Shown here: piece by piece, positions 8,901 through 17,150 of the stretch
How the letters are laid out: every line of letters begins with the position of its first letter
Numbering within the stretch: position 1 is the first letter of the stretch
NCBI RefSeq assembly: GCF_014054985.1
Contig: NZ_CP059569.1
Span: 930,001-994,000, forward strand
DNA from: Kingella oralis
Lineage (GTDB): Bacteria > Pseudomonadota > Gammaproteobacteria > Burkholderiales > Neisseriaceae
DNA: 64,000 nt
Direction of reading: 5' to 3'
Notes under the pieces: generated by a model
Told to the model about the DNA's origin: nothing
The model's database searches: none
What the model saw: only the letters and a program-made list of their open reading frames with translations
Position numbers and translations under genes: made by a program

Positions 8901-9356
8901 ATGAAAGCAAAAGGCTTTACTTTGGTTGAATTATTGGTGGTGATAGTCATCATCGCGGTTTTGGCGGTGGTGGCTTATCCGCTTTATACCAATTATGTGA
9001 AAAATGCGCGGCTAAGCGAGGCGCATCAGGCGATGATGGACAATGCGCAGGCGTTGGAGCGTCATTATGCGAATCATGCCAACTTTAAGAAAAGCAGCAC
9101 GCAATGGGTGGATTTGCCGATTACGCAAACGCCTTATTTCTGCATTCGCATGCTGGGCAACCCGCGCGGCACGGAAAGCGAGGCGGCGTATAGCATGAAG
9201 GCGGTGTCGTTTGATAAGAACAGGGAGGCGCGGGTGTTGATTCATGCGCATGATGGCACTTCGCTGGTGTGTGAGAGCAGCAAGACAACGTGTGATGAAA
9301 CGCCTTTTTTTAATAATGCTATGCGGGTGGATTCGGATTGTCGCCCGTATCCTTGA
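8901..9356 (+). CDS. comP: ComP-like minor pilin, probable DUS receptor
   Basis: 151 residues with a five-residue leader (MKAKG) before FTLVELLVVIVIIAVLAVVA. From memory of neisserial ComP, the match is good over the globular part: ERHYANHANFKKSSTQW, LPI, FCIR, an RG a few residues later, MKAVSFDKN, and four cysteines at 81, 124, 131 and 147 in the ComP spacing. ComP is the minor pilin that binds the DNA uptake sequence at the cell surface during transformation. The ATG follows the preceding pilin stop by one base, which suggests translational coupling. A DUS hairpin with a T-run follows. Confidence 0.82.
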   Translation: MKAKGFTLVELLVVIVIIAVLAVVAYPLYTNYVKNARLSEAHQAMMDNAQALERHYANHANFKKSSTQWVDLPITQTPYFCIRMLGNPRGTESEAAYSMKAVSFDKNREARVLIHAHDGTSLVCESSKTTCDETPFFNNAMRVDSDCRPYP

Positions 9357-9378
9357 TGGAGCAGTTGGCAACAATAAT

Positions 9379-9423
9379 AGGCAGCCTGAAAACGGTTTAT
9401 CCCATTTTCAGGCTGCCTTTTTA
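9379..9423. terminator. DUS inverted pair acting as terminator after comP
   Basis: AGGCAGCCTGAAAA and TTTTCAGGCTGCCT face each other over a 13-base loop and are followed by TTTTT. The hairpin lies between the convergent comP and anmK and can serve comP. Confidence 0.75.
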
Positions 9424-10524
9424 TGCGAAATAGCCTGCGCCAAGAATAAGCGGCTTGTGTGCGCCTGTGGCGTGGTGGGGGTTGGAGGGGGTTTGGTTTA
9501 CCCAGCAGGCGGCAAGCCATGCGAAGGCGGCGGCTTCTACCCATTGGGGGTTGAGGTTTAGGCGGGCAGTGCTATGTAGGGCGATGTTGTGTGGGGTGAA
9601 TAGTTCGGCAAGCGTGTGCATTAGGGTGGTGTTTTGGATGCCGCCGCCGCAGATATAGATGTGGCGGGTGTTTGAGGCAGCCTGAAAAATGGCATCGGCG
9701 ATGGTTTCGGCGGTGAATTGGACGAGAGTGCGTTGCACATCAAACGGGGATTCGTTGCCGCTTAGATAGCTTTGCAGCCACGCGAGGGAGAAGAGTTCGC
9801 GCCCTGTGCTTTTGGGCGGTGGCAGCCTGAAATAGGGGTGGGCTTTCAGGCTGCCTAACAGGCGGGGCAGCACTTTGCCTTGCGCGGCTTTTGCGCCGTT
9901 GGCATCGTAGGGCTGTTGCCAAACGTGTTGTGTCCATGCGTCTAGCAGCATGTTGCCTGCGCCTGTGTCGAAGCCGATGGGGGGCTGGTTGGGGGCGAGC
10001 AGGCTGATGTTGGCGATGCCGCCGATGTTGAGTACCACGCGGGTTTCGGCTGGGCTGGCAAACAGGGCTTGGTGGAACGCAGGAACGAGTGGCGCGCCTT
10101 GCCCGCCTGCGGCAAGGTCTCTGCTGCGAAAATCGCCAATGGTAAAGATGCCTGTGCGCTCGGCGAGCAGGGGGAGATTGACCAGTTGGATGCTGTATTG
10201 ATGTTCGGGGGCGTGGCGGATGGTTTGCCCGTGGCAGCCGATGGCGGTGATGTTTTCAGGCTGCATTTGGCTGTGGGCAAGCAGTTGGTGGACGGTTTGG
10301 GCGTAGATGTGGCTGAGCTGTTGGGCGAGGATTTGGCTGCGGTGCAGTTCGTTTTCGCCGATGTTTTGCAGGGCGAGCAGTTCGGTTTTCAGGCTGGCGG
10401 GGTAGGGGACAAAGCTGTGGGCGAGGGCGCGTTGCCATTGCTTGCCTTGCATGGCGATGAGTACGGCATCTGCGCCGTCCATGCTGGTGCCTGACATGAT
10501 GCCGATGTAGTGTTGGGTGGGCAT
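9421..10524 (-). CDS. anmK: Anhydro-N-acetylmuramic acid kinase
   Basis: 367 residues. It phosphorylates and opens 1,6-anhydro-MurNAc released from recycled peptidoglycan, giving MurNAc-6-phosphate. Motifs: YIGIMSGTSMDGADAVL at the start (ATP-binding Gly-rich segment), GCHGQTIRH, GDFRSRDLAAGGQGAPLVP, LNIGGIANIS and GFDTGAGN. It starts at 10524, with AGGA about nine bases upstream; the longer frame to 10767 is an antisense artefact over dedA. Two DUS copies lie inside the gene. Recycling context: LD-carboxypeptidase and an AmpG-like permease are also in this window. Confidence 0.94.
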   Translation of the reverse strand: MPTQHYIGIMSGTSMDGADAVLIAMQGKQWQRALAHSFVPYPASLKTELLALQNIGENELHRSQILAQQLSHIYAQTVHQLLAHSQMQPENITAIGCHGQTIRHAPEHQYSIQLVNLPLLAERTGIFTIGDFRSRDLAAGGQGAPLVPAFHQALFASPAETRVVLNIGGIANISLLAPNQPPIGFDTGAGNMLLDAWTQHVWQQPYDANGAKAAQGKVLPRLLGSLKAHPYFRLPPPKSTGRELFSLAWLQSYLSGNESPFDVQRTLVQFTAETIADAIFQAASNTRHIYICGGGIQNTTLMHTLAELFTPHNIALHSTARLNLNPQWVEAAAFAWLAACWVNQTPSNPHHATGAHKPLILGAGYFA

Positions 10525-10559
10525 GGGGTTGTCCTTTGGAGGTAAGACGGTATAGATAG

Positions 10560-10597
10560 TTTTCAGGCTGCCTTTTGGGGTGAGGCAGCCTGAAAAC
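10560..10597. repeat. DUS inverted pair between dedA and anmK
   Basis: TTTTCAGGCTGCCT followed by AGGCAGCCTGAAAA across a short loop lies between two minus-strand genes. It can form a hairpin just after dedA, without a clear U-tail on the minus strand. Confidence 0.7.
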
Positions 10598-10598
10598 G

Positions 10599-11306
10599 TT
10601 ATTTGCTGTGTGATTGTTGTTGGGTGGATTGTTGGGCTTGCGGTTGTTTCGCTTCGCGGGTGAGGCGGCGTTGGCGGCGTTTTTCCAGCAATTCGTCGCG
10701 GCGGGCGATTAAGCCTTGGCGACGGTGGTAAAGATGGTAGCCCGCCCATGCCGCGCCGATGGCGCAAACGATGTATAAGCCGTATTGGAATTGGTGGACT
10801 TGCTTCATCAGCCAGTCTTTATTTTCTGCGCCGAAGTGCCCCAAATACACCCAAAGCGGAACGGTTAAGATGGCAGCCAGCCCATCCATCATCAGCCAGC
10901 GCATAAACGACACTTTGCCGCTCATGCCTGCCACCAGAAACATCGGGCTGCGCAAACCAGGGAGAAAGCGGGCGACAAACATCACGCGGTTGCCGTATTG
11001 GTCAAATTTTTGGCGGATAAGGGCGTAGCGTTTGGGGTTGAGCATTTTGCCAACGGGGCGAAATTTGAGAATTTGGTTGCCATAATGCCTGCCGAGCATG
11101 AACATGATGCCGTCGCCCACCAATACGCCGAGCACGCCGGTAACCGCCATAAAGTGTACGTTTTTATAGCCCAAGCCCGAAATCACGCCGCCTGCAACGA
11201 GGGTAACGTCTTCGGGGATGGGGATGCCAAAGCCGCAGAGTATCAGGATGAAAAACACGGCGGCGTAGCCAAATTGGATAAAGAATTGTTCTAAAAAGAC
11301 GAGCAT
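10599..11306 (-). CDS. DedA family membrane protein
   Basis: 235 residues. Members are inner-membrane proteins involved in lipid carrier recycling and membrane homeostasis. The family segment GIPIPEDVTLVAGG lies near residue 28 and the conserved FVARFLPGLRSP motif near 115. Several hydrophobic helices are followed by a highly charged, Arg- and Gln-rich cytoplasmic tail from about 195. It lies upstream of anmK on the same strand. The individual substrate is unknown. Confidence 0.9.
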   Translation of the reverse strand: MLVFLEQFFIQFGYAAVFFILILCGFGIPIPEDVTLVAGGVISGLGYKNVHFMAVTGVLGVLVGDGIMFMLGRHYGNQILKFRPVGKMLNPKRYALIRQKFDQYGNRVMFVARFLPGLRSPMFLVAGMSGKVSFMRWLMMDGLAAILTVPLWVYLGHFGAENKDWLMKQVHQFQYGLYIVCAIGAAWAGYHLYHRRQGLIARRDELLEKRRQRRLTREAKQPQAQQSTQQQSHSK

Positions 11307-11402
11307 GGTGGTTTGCTTTATTGTTGGGGTTGATGGGGCAGCCTGAAAATCAGAGTGGGGGCATTATCCTTGTTTACAAGTTTTCAGGCTGCCTTTTGGC
11401 GG

Positions 11403-12731
11403 TTACTGCTGGATGGATTGGGCAATCCGCTGGGCGCATTGTTCGGCAATCATTGCGCTATCGGCTTCTACCATCACGCGCACCACAGGCTCGGTGCCCG
11501 ATGCGCGCAGCACGATGCGCCCTCTGTCGCCCAGCTCTTGCTCGGCTTGCACCAACGCCGCTTGCGACGCGCTTTGCCAGTCTTGCCCTTTTTGGATGCG
11601 CACGTTAATCATGGTTTGCGGATAGGGCTGCCAATCTACGGCAGTTTTCAAGTCTTGCCCCAATTCGCGCAGCGCGGCGAGCACTTGCAGGGCGGAAATC
11701 GTGCCATCGCCCGTATTGTGTTTGTCTAGGCACACGATATGCCCCGAGGCTTCGCCGCCGATAAGCCAACTGCGCTCGTGCAATTGTTCCAACACATAAC
11801 GGTCGCCCACTTTGGCGCGGGCAAAGGCGATGCCACGCGCGGCAAGGGCTTTTTCCATGCCCAAATTGCTCATCACCGTGCCAACCACGCCGCCAAAGGC
11901 TAAACCTTGCGCGGCGCGGGCTTTGGCGATGACGTAAATCAGCTTGTCGCCGTCGTACACCACGCCATTTTTGTCTACCATCATCAGGCGGTCGCCGTCG
12001 CCATCCAGCGCGATGCCGTAATTCGCATCGTTTTGCAACACGGCGGCTTGCAGCGTTTTGGTGTAGGTGGCGCCTACTTTGTTGTTGATGTTGTAGCCGT
12101 TGGGCTCGTCGCCGATGCTGATGACTTCCGCGCCCAGCTCGTGGAATACTTTGGGCGCGGTGTGATAGCCTGCGCCGTTGGCGGTATCCACCACCAGTTT
12201 CAAGCCGTATAAATCCAAATGGCTGGGGAAGGTGGATTTGCAAAATTCAATGTAGCGGTCGGCCGCGCCTTCGATGCGGCGGGCGCGCCCAAGCTGGCTG
12301 CTGGGCAGCGTGCGCAAGTCTTTTTCCAATTCGGCTTCAACGGCTAATTCCATATCGTCGCTCAGTTTTACGCCGCCTTCGGCGAAAAATTTGATGCCGT
12401 TGTCGCTATACACATTGTGCGAGGCGGAAATCATCACGCCGCCGTCCAAGCGCAGGGCGCGGGTTAAATAGGCGATGGCGGGCGTGGGCAGCGGCCCGGT
12501 TTGCACCACGTTTACCCCGGCGGCGGTGAAACCGGCCACCAGCGCGGTTTCCAGCATATAGCCTGAAATGCGCGTGTCTTTGCCGATGATAACGGTGGGT
12601 TTGTGCCCCGCGTCGTGTTTCACCAATGCGCTGCCAAACGCGCTGCCGAGTTTGAGCACAAAATCGGGGGTAATGGGAAATTGACCGACTTCGCCGCGAA
12701 TGCCGTCGGTGCCAAAATATTTTCTTGCCAT
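11403..12731 (-). CDS. glmM: Phosphoglucosamine mutase
   Basis: 442 residues, standard length. It converts glucosamine-6-phosphate to glucosamine-1-phosphate for UDP-GlcNAc synthesis. The start MARKYFGTDGIRG is typical. The phosphoserine loop is ISASHN at about 101-106, metal binding is LDGDGDR at about 244, and sugar recognition is GGEASGH. The phosphate-binding RASGTEPVVRVMVE is near the C-terminus. It is flanked by DUS copies on both sides and probably forms its own transcription unit. Confidence 0.96.
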   Translation of the reverse strand: MARKYFGTDGIRGEVGQFPITPDFVLKLGSAFGSALVKHDAGHKPTVIIGKDTRISGYMLETALVAGFTAAGVNVVQTGPLPTPAIAYLTRALRLDGGVMISASHNVYSDNGIKFFAEGGVKLSDDMELAVEAELEKDLRTLPSSQLGRARRIEGAADRYIEFCKSTFPSHLDLYGLKLVVDTANGAGYHTAPKVFHELGAEVISIGDEPNGYNINNKVGATYTKTLQAAVLQNDANYGIALDGDGDRLMMVDKNGVVYDGDKLIYVIAKARAAQGLAFGGVVGTVMSNLGMEKALAARGIAFARAKVGDRYVLEQLHERSWLIGGEASGHIVCLDKHNTGDGTISALQVLAALRELGQDLKTAVDWQPYPQTMINVRIQKGQDWQSASQAALVQAEQELGDRGRIVLRASGTEPVVRVMVEADSAMIAEQCAQRIAQSIQQ

Positions 12732-12964
12732 GATGTGTTCGCTTGTGAGAATTTTCAGGCTGCCTGAAAAGGAGTTTGATAGGGTATCTTGACGAATTTT
12801 GCCGATTGTAAAGAATTTGCAATCAACGCGCTATTCAGAAACTGACATTTTACGGCATTTTGCATTTCAGGCTGCCGCCGTGTAAAAAAATGTAAGCACA
12901 TTGAAAAAAATATTGCTATAATCCCGCCGTTTGTCCGCTCGGACCGCATACAAAGGAAACCGCC

Positions 12965-13885
12965 ATGTCTAATCCGTTCTACCAAAAACACATTATCTCC
13001 ATCGCCGATTTATCGGATGAGGAGCTGCTGTTATTGCTCAACACCGCGCTCAAATTAAAAAGCGAACCCAATCCCAGCTTGTTAGATGGCAAACTCATCG
13101 CAAGCTGTTTTTTTGAGCCGTCCACACGCACGCGGCTTTCGTTTGAAACCGCCGTGCAACGCTTGGGCGGCAAGGTAATCGGCTTTGCCGATGGCGCAAA
13201 CACCAGCGCGAAAAAAGGCGAAACGCTTGCCGACAGCGCGCGCATCATCAGCAGCTACGCCGATGCGATTATCCAACGCCATCCGCAAGACGGCGCGGCG
13301 CGCGTAACCGCCGAATTTTCGCATGTGCCCGTGCTCAACGCGGGCGACGGCACCAACCAGCACCCCAGCCAAACCCTGCTGGATTTGGTAACCATCCACG
13401 AAACCCAAGGCAGCCTGAAAAACCTGAAAATCGCCATGGTGGGCGATTTGAAATACGGGCGCACCGTGCATTCGCTCGCGCAGGCGCTCAAACGCTTCGG
13501 CTGCGAGTTCGCCTTTGTGTCGCCGCCCACGCTCGCCATGCCCGACTACATCACCGAAGAGCTGGACGAAGCGGGCGCGGCGTGGCAAATCTTCCCCGAT
13601 TTGGAAAGCGCGGTGGCATGGGCAGACATCCTTTACATGACGCGCGTGCAACGCGAACGCTTCGACGAACAAGAATTCGCCAAAATCCAAGGCAAATTCA
13701 ATCTGCACGCCGATATGCTCGCCAACGCCAAACCCAATTTGCGCGTGCTGCACCCGCTGCCGCGCGTGGACGAAATCCACCCCAGCGTGGATGCCACGCC
13801 CTACGCCTATTATTTTGAACAAGCCACCAACGGCGTGTTTGCGCGGATGGCGATGTTGTCGCTGGTGTTGAACGAAACGGTTTAA
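12965..13885 (+). CDS. pyrB: Aspartate carbamoyltransferase catalytic chain
   Basis: 306 residues. It condenses carbamoyl phosphate with aspartate in pyrimidine synthesis. The carbamoyl-phosphate site FFEPSTRTRLSFE is at about 48-60, and HPSQTLLDL follows near 134. The late segment LHPLPRVDEI completes the signature. A TATAAT at 12917-12922 is a likely -10 box, without a good -35. It is followed 87 bases later by pyrI, which implies the E. coli-type dodecameric, allosteric enzyme. No clear attenuator peptide was found. Confidence 0.96.
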   Translation: MSNPFYQKHIISIADLSDEELLLLLNTALKLKSEPNPSLLDGKLIASCFFEPSTRTRLSFETAVQRLGGKVIGFADGANTSAKKGETLADSARIISSYADAIIQRHPQDGAARVTAEFSHVPVLNAGDGTNQHPSQTLLDLVTIHETQGSLKNLKIAMVGDLKYGRTVHSLAQALKRFGCEFAFVSPPTLAMPDYITEELDEAGAAWQIFPDLESAVAWADILYMTRVQRERFDEQEFAKIQGKFNLHADMLANAKPNLRVLHPLPRVDEIHPSVDATPYAYYFEQATNGVFARMAMLSLVLNETV

Positions 13886-13972
13886 CCTGCTTTATCAACA
13901 TCCATTAGGCAGCCTGAAAATGAGTAAGGCGCGTTTCAGCGAAGTTCAAATCTGATACACAAGGAAATCCCC

Positions 13973-14431
13973 ATGAAAAGCAAACAATTAAGCGTAGAAG
14001 CCATAGAAAACGGCACCGTTATTGACCACATCCCCGCAGGGCTGGCGCTCACCATCCTGCGCCAATTCAAAGTGCTGCATCACGGCAGTGCGGTAACCGT
14101 GGGCTTCAACCTGCCCAGCCACTCGCAAGGCAGCAAAGACATCATCAAAATCAAAGACGTAATATTCAGCGAAGCCGATGCCAACCGCCTCGCCTTGTTC
14201 GCCCCCGAAGCAATTGTGAATTTGATTCAAGATTTTCAAGTGGTGCAAAAAATGCGGCTCACGCTGCCTGGTACCATCAGCGAAGTGTTTAGCTGCCCCA
14301 ACGCCAACTGCGCCAGCCACAGCGAACCCGTAACCAGCCGCTTCTATGTGCGCCAGCACAACGGGCAAACCAAGCTCAAATGCCATTATTGCGAGAAAAC
14401 CTATGCCCGCGAAGCGGTTGCCGAGGCGTAG
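13973..14431 (+). CDS. pyrI: Aspartate carbamoyltransferase regulatory chain
   Basis: 152 residues. The nucleotide-binding N-terminal domain (KQLSVEAIENGTVIDHIPAG) binds CTP or ATP. The C-terminal zinc domain has four cysteines in FSCPNANC and KCHYC and contacts the catalytic chain. AAGGA lies about nine bases upstream of the ATG. A DUS lies between it and pyrB. Confidence 0.96.
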   Translation: MKSKQLSVEAIENGTVIDHIPAGLALTILRQFKVLHHGSAVTVGFNLPSHSQGSKDIIKIKDVIFSEADANRLALFAPEAIVNLIQDFQVVQKMRLTLPGTISEVFSCPNANCASHSEPVTSRFYVRQHNGQTKLKCHYCEKTYAREAVAEA

Positions 14432-14539
14432 AACCGCAAAATAGGCTACAATGTGCCGCAATGTTTTCAGGCTGCCTAATGTGATGTGCAATAGGCAGCC
14501 TGAAAAACACCCTGCATCCACACAAAAGGCAGCCTGAAA

Positions 14540-15106
14540 ATGAATGCACTCACCCAAAACCCCAGCCAAATCAGCGAAGAGGACTACCTAGCCCGCTACG
14601 CCCAAGAAAGCGACACGCGCTACGAATACATCAACGGCGAAATTTGGGCAATGGCAGGCGCATCACGCAACCACAACATCATCGCAGGCAATGTCTATGC
14701 CGCTTTGCACAGCCAGCTCAAAAACCATCCCTGCCAAGCGTTTATCAGCGATTGGTGCGTGCAAGCCCAGCATAATTATTACTACCCTGATGTCGTTATA
14801 GATTGCCAAGCCCAAGGCAACTCAGCCAGCCAACCCGTGTTGATTATTGAAGTTTTATCCGACAGCACGCGCCAAACCGACTTAACCCTCAAACTGCACG
14901 ACTACCGCCAAATCCCCAGCCTGCAAGAATACATCGTTTTAGAACAAGACTTTATGGCCGCCCTTGCGTATCGCCGCAGCGACGGCTGGAAAGCCACCAG
15001 CTACACCCAAGCCAGCGACACCATTTCGCTTGCCAGCATCGGCTGCACGCTATCGCTTGCCGAGATTTATGCACGAGTGGAATTTGAAGAAAAACGAGCC
15101 GTTTAG
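14540..15106 (+). CDS. Uma2 family (DUF820) putative endonuclease
   Basis: 188 residues. The fold belongs to the PD-(D/E)XK nuclease superfamily: TRYEYINGEIWAMAGAS at about 28-44, YYPDVVIDCQ at about 78-87 with the active-site Asp, and LIIEVLSDSTRQTD at about 97-110 with the Glu. The function of Uma2 proteins in cells is unclear; they are most numerous in cyanobacteria and appear sporadically elsewhere. A DUS ends directly at the start codon and no Shine-Dalgarno is seen. It sits alone between pyrI and der, so it may be an acquired gene. Confidence 0.85.
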   Translation: MNALTQNPSQISEEDYLARYAQESDTRYEYINGEIWAMAGASRNHNIIAGNVYAALHSQLKNHPCQAFISDWCVQAQHNYYYPDVVIDCQAQGNSASQPVLIIEVLSDSTRQTDLTLKLHDYRQIPSLQEYIVLEQDFMAALAYRRSDGWKATSYTQASDTISLASIGCTLSLAEIYARVEFEEKRAV

Positions 15107-15214
15107 GCAGCCTGAAAACGCATTCCCATCCATTTCACTAACTCGTGTTTTCAATAAAACACCTGCTCGCTGCCCCCATTAAGGCAGCCTGAAACAGAAA
15201 GAACCCTTATCCTT

Positions 15215-16684
15215 ATGAAACCCACCATCGCCCTAGTCGGCCGCCCCAATGTGGGCAAATCCACCTTGTTCAACCGCCTCACGCGCACCAAAGACGCGCT
15301 GGTACACGACCTCCCCGGTTTAACCCGCGACCGCCATTACGGGCACGGCAAAGTGGGCAGCAAACCCTATTTGGTTGTGGACACAGGCGGTTTTGAGCCC
15401 GTTGTGGACAGCGGCATTTTGCACGAAATGGCAAAGCAAACCCTGCAAGCCGTGGATGAAGCCGATGCCGTTGTGTTCCTTGTGGATGCCCGCACAGGCT
15501 TAACACCGCAAGACAAAATCATCGCCGACCGCCTACGCCAATCACCGCGCCCCGTGTATTTGGCGGTGAACAAAGGCGAGGGCGGACGGCGCGACGTGTT
15601 GGCAGCAGAGTTTTACGAACTGGCGCTGGGCGAACCGCACGTTATTTCAGGCGCGCATGGCGACGGCGTTTACTATCTGATTGAAGAAATTCTGGAAAAT
15701 TTCCCCGATGCGGACGAAACGCAGCCTGAAAACAAACACCCCGTGTTTGCCGTGATTGGGCGACCCAACGTAGGCAAATCCACGCTGGTCAACGCCATTT
15801 TGGGCGAAGAGCGCGTGATTGCGTTTGACATGGCGGGCACCACGCGCGACAGCATCCACATTGATTTTGAGCGCGAGGGCAAGCCGTTCACCATCATCGA
15901 CACCGCCGGCGTGCGCCGTCGCGGCAAAGTGGACGAAGCGGTGGAAAAATTCTCCGTGATTAAAGCGATGCAAGCGATTGAAGCGGCGAACATTGCCGTG
16001 TTGGTGCTGGACGCGCAGCAAGACATCGCCGACCAAGATGCCACCATTGCAGGCTTTGCACTGGAAGCAGGGCGCGCGCTGGTGATTGCCGTAAACAAAT
16101 GGGACGGCATCAGCGAAGAGCGGCGCAACGACATCAAGCGCGACATCGCCCGCAAGCTGTATTTCCTTGATTTTGCGAAGTTTCACTATATTTCCGCGCT
16201 GAAAGAACGCGGCATAGACGGCTTGTTTGACAGCATTCAGGCTGCCTATAACGCGGCGTTTATCAATATGCCCACGCCTAAAATCACGCGCGTGCTGCAA
16301 AGCGCGGTGGAACGCCAAGCTCCGCCCCGCGCAGGCTTGGTGCGCCCCAAAATGCGCTACGCCCACCAAGGCGGCATGAACCCGCCCGTTATCGTGATAC
16401 ACGGCAACTCGCTCGGCGCGATTTCCGACAGCTACACGCGCTATTTAACGCAAACCTTCCGCAAAGCGTTTAACCTGCAAGGCACGCCGCTGCGGATTCA
16501 ATACAACGTGGGCGAAAACCCTTACGAAGAAACCGCCGCGCAAACCAAAAACAAACCGTTGCGCCGCGCAACACTGAGCAACCGCATTGCCAAGCGGGAA
16601 AATCGCAAAGACGAGAAAGTGCGCAACAGCGGCGGGAAAGTGAAAAAACGGCAGGTGAGCGTGAAGAAACGGCATCAGTCGTGA
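15215..16684 (+). CDS. der: Ribosome biogenesis GTPase Der (EngA)
   Basis: 489 residues with two GTPase domains in tandem, each with GRPNVGKSTL (about residues 8 and 182). DLPGLTRDR and DTAGVRRRGK are the switch regions, and NKWDG in the second domain gives guanine specificity. The first domain has NKGEGG in that place, a variant that I recall from neisserial homologues. The KH-like C-terminal domain ends in a Lys/Arg-rich tail. It assists 50S subunit maturation. One DUS lies in the linker (encoding QPEN). Confidence 0.95.
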   Translation: MKPTIALVGRPNVGKSTLFNRLTRTKDALVHDLPGLTRDRHYGHGKVGSKPYLVVDTGGFEPVVDSGILHEMAKQTLQAVDEADAVVFLVDARTGLTPQDKIIADRLRQSPRPVYLAVNKGEGGRRDVLAAEFYELALGEPHVISGAHGDGVYYLIEEILENFPDADETQPENKHPVFAVIGRPNVGKSTLVNAILGEERVIAFDMAGTTRDSIHIDFEREGKPFTIIDTAGVRRRGKVDEAVEKFSVIKAMQAIEAANIAVLVLDAQQDIADQDATIAGFALEAGRALVIAVNKWDGISEERRNDIKRDIARKLYFLDFAKFHYISALKERGIDGLFDSIQAAYNAAFINMPTPKITRVLQSAVERQAPPRAGLVRPKMRYAHQGGMNPPVIVIHGNSLGAISDSYTRYLTQTFRKAFNLQGTPLRIQYNVGENPYEETAAQTKNKPLRRATLSNRIAKRENRKDEKVRNSGGKVKKRQVSVKKRHQS

Positions 16685-16699
16685 AGCGGTGGCAATAAA

Positions 16700-16739
16700 A
16701 GGCAGCCTGAAAACGAAAGTAGGTTTTCAGGCTGCCTTT
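16700..16739 (+). terminator. DUS inverted pair acting as terminator of der
   Basis: AGGCAGCCTGAAAAC and GTTTTCAGGCTGCCT face each other just after the der stop and are followed by a short TTT run. Confidence 0.65.
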
Positions 16740-16769
16740 GGTGTGCGTGAGGCATCGGTTGGCATATTT

Positions 16770-16961
16770 ACCGCACCACAAACCAACCGCCATCAAAACA
16801 ATCAGCACCGCCAAGCCGCCGATAATGGTCTGCTTGCGTGTGGGTTTGGGCTCGGTTTGCTTTATCCAGCTGAGTTTGCGCCCGAGCCAGAAAATCAGGC
16901 GCAAAGTCCATTAAAGCAGCAGGGCGAGGGCGTCGATAATCAGGAACAACAGGTCTGCCAT
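16770..16961 (-). pseudogene. Small membrane protein interrupted by an in-frame TAA
   Basis: From ATG 16961, with AGGA seven bases upstream, the frame reads MADLLFLIIDALALLL and meets TAA at 16911-16913. The same frame then continues WTLRLIFWLGRKLSW and later shows a typical transmembrane helix (TIIGGLAVLIVLMAVGLW). The good ribosome site, the hydrophobic start and the helix in one frame suggest a single small membrane protein gene broken by one substitution. The right-hand limit is my estimate, because the frame has no stop before the DUS pair. It could instead be a 16-residue peptide followed by chance coding. Confidence 0.45.
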
Positions 16962-17150
16962 GTCGGTTTCCTTTTTTCAGGCTGCCTCTGCTGTATGCGG
17001 TAGGCAGCCTGAAACCGAAATGGAATGGCGCGTTGGATAAAACGGTTTTTGCTAGCGGGCAGATGTGCCCCAAGAGTTGCGTATTTTCGGCTTTACTGCT
17101 TCGCTTGTTTTTCAGGCTGCCTCTGCATCACGCCAAAGGCAGCCTGAAAT

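Noticed and set aside
12900..12960. Possible pyrB attenuator (GTCCG-CT-CGGAC hairpin after TATAAT)
   Set aside because: Stem is only five bases, no U-run and no leader peptide with pyrimidine-sensing features.
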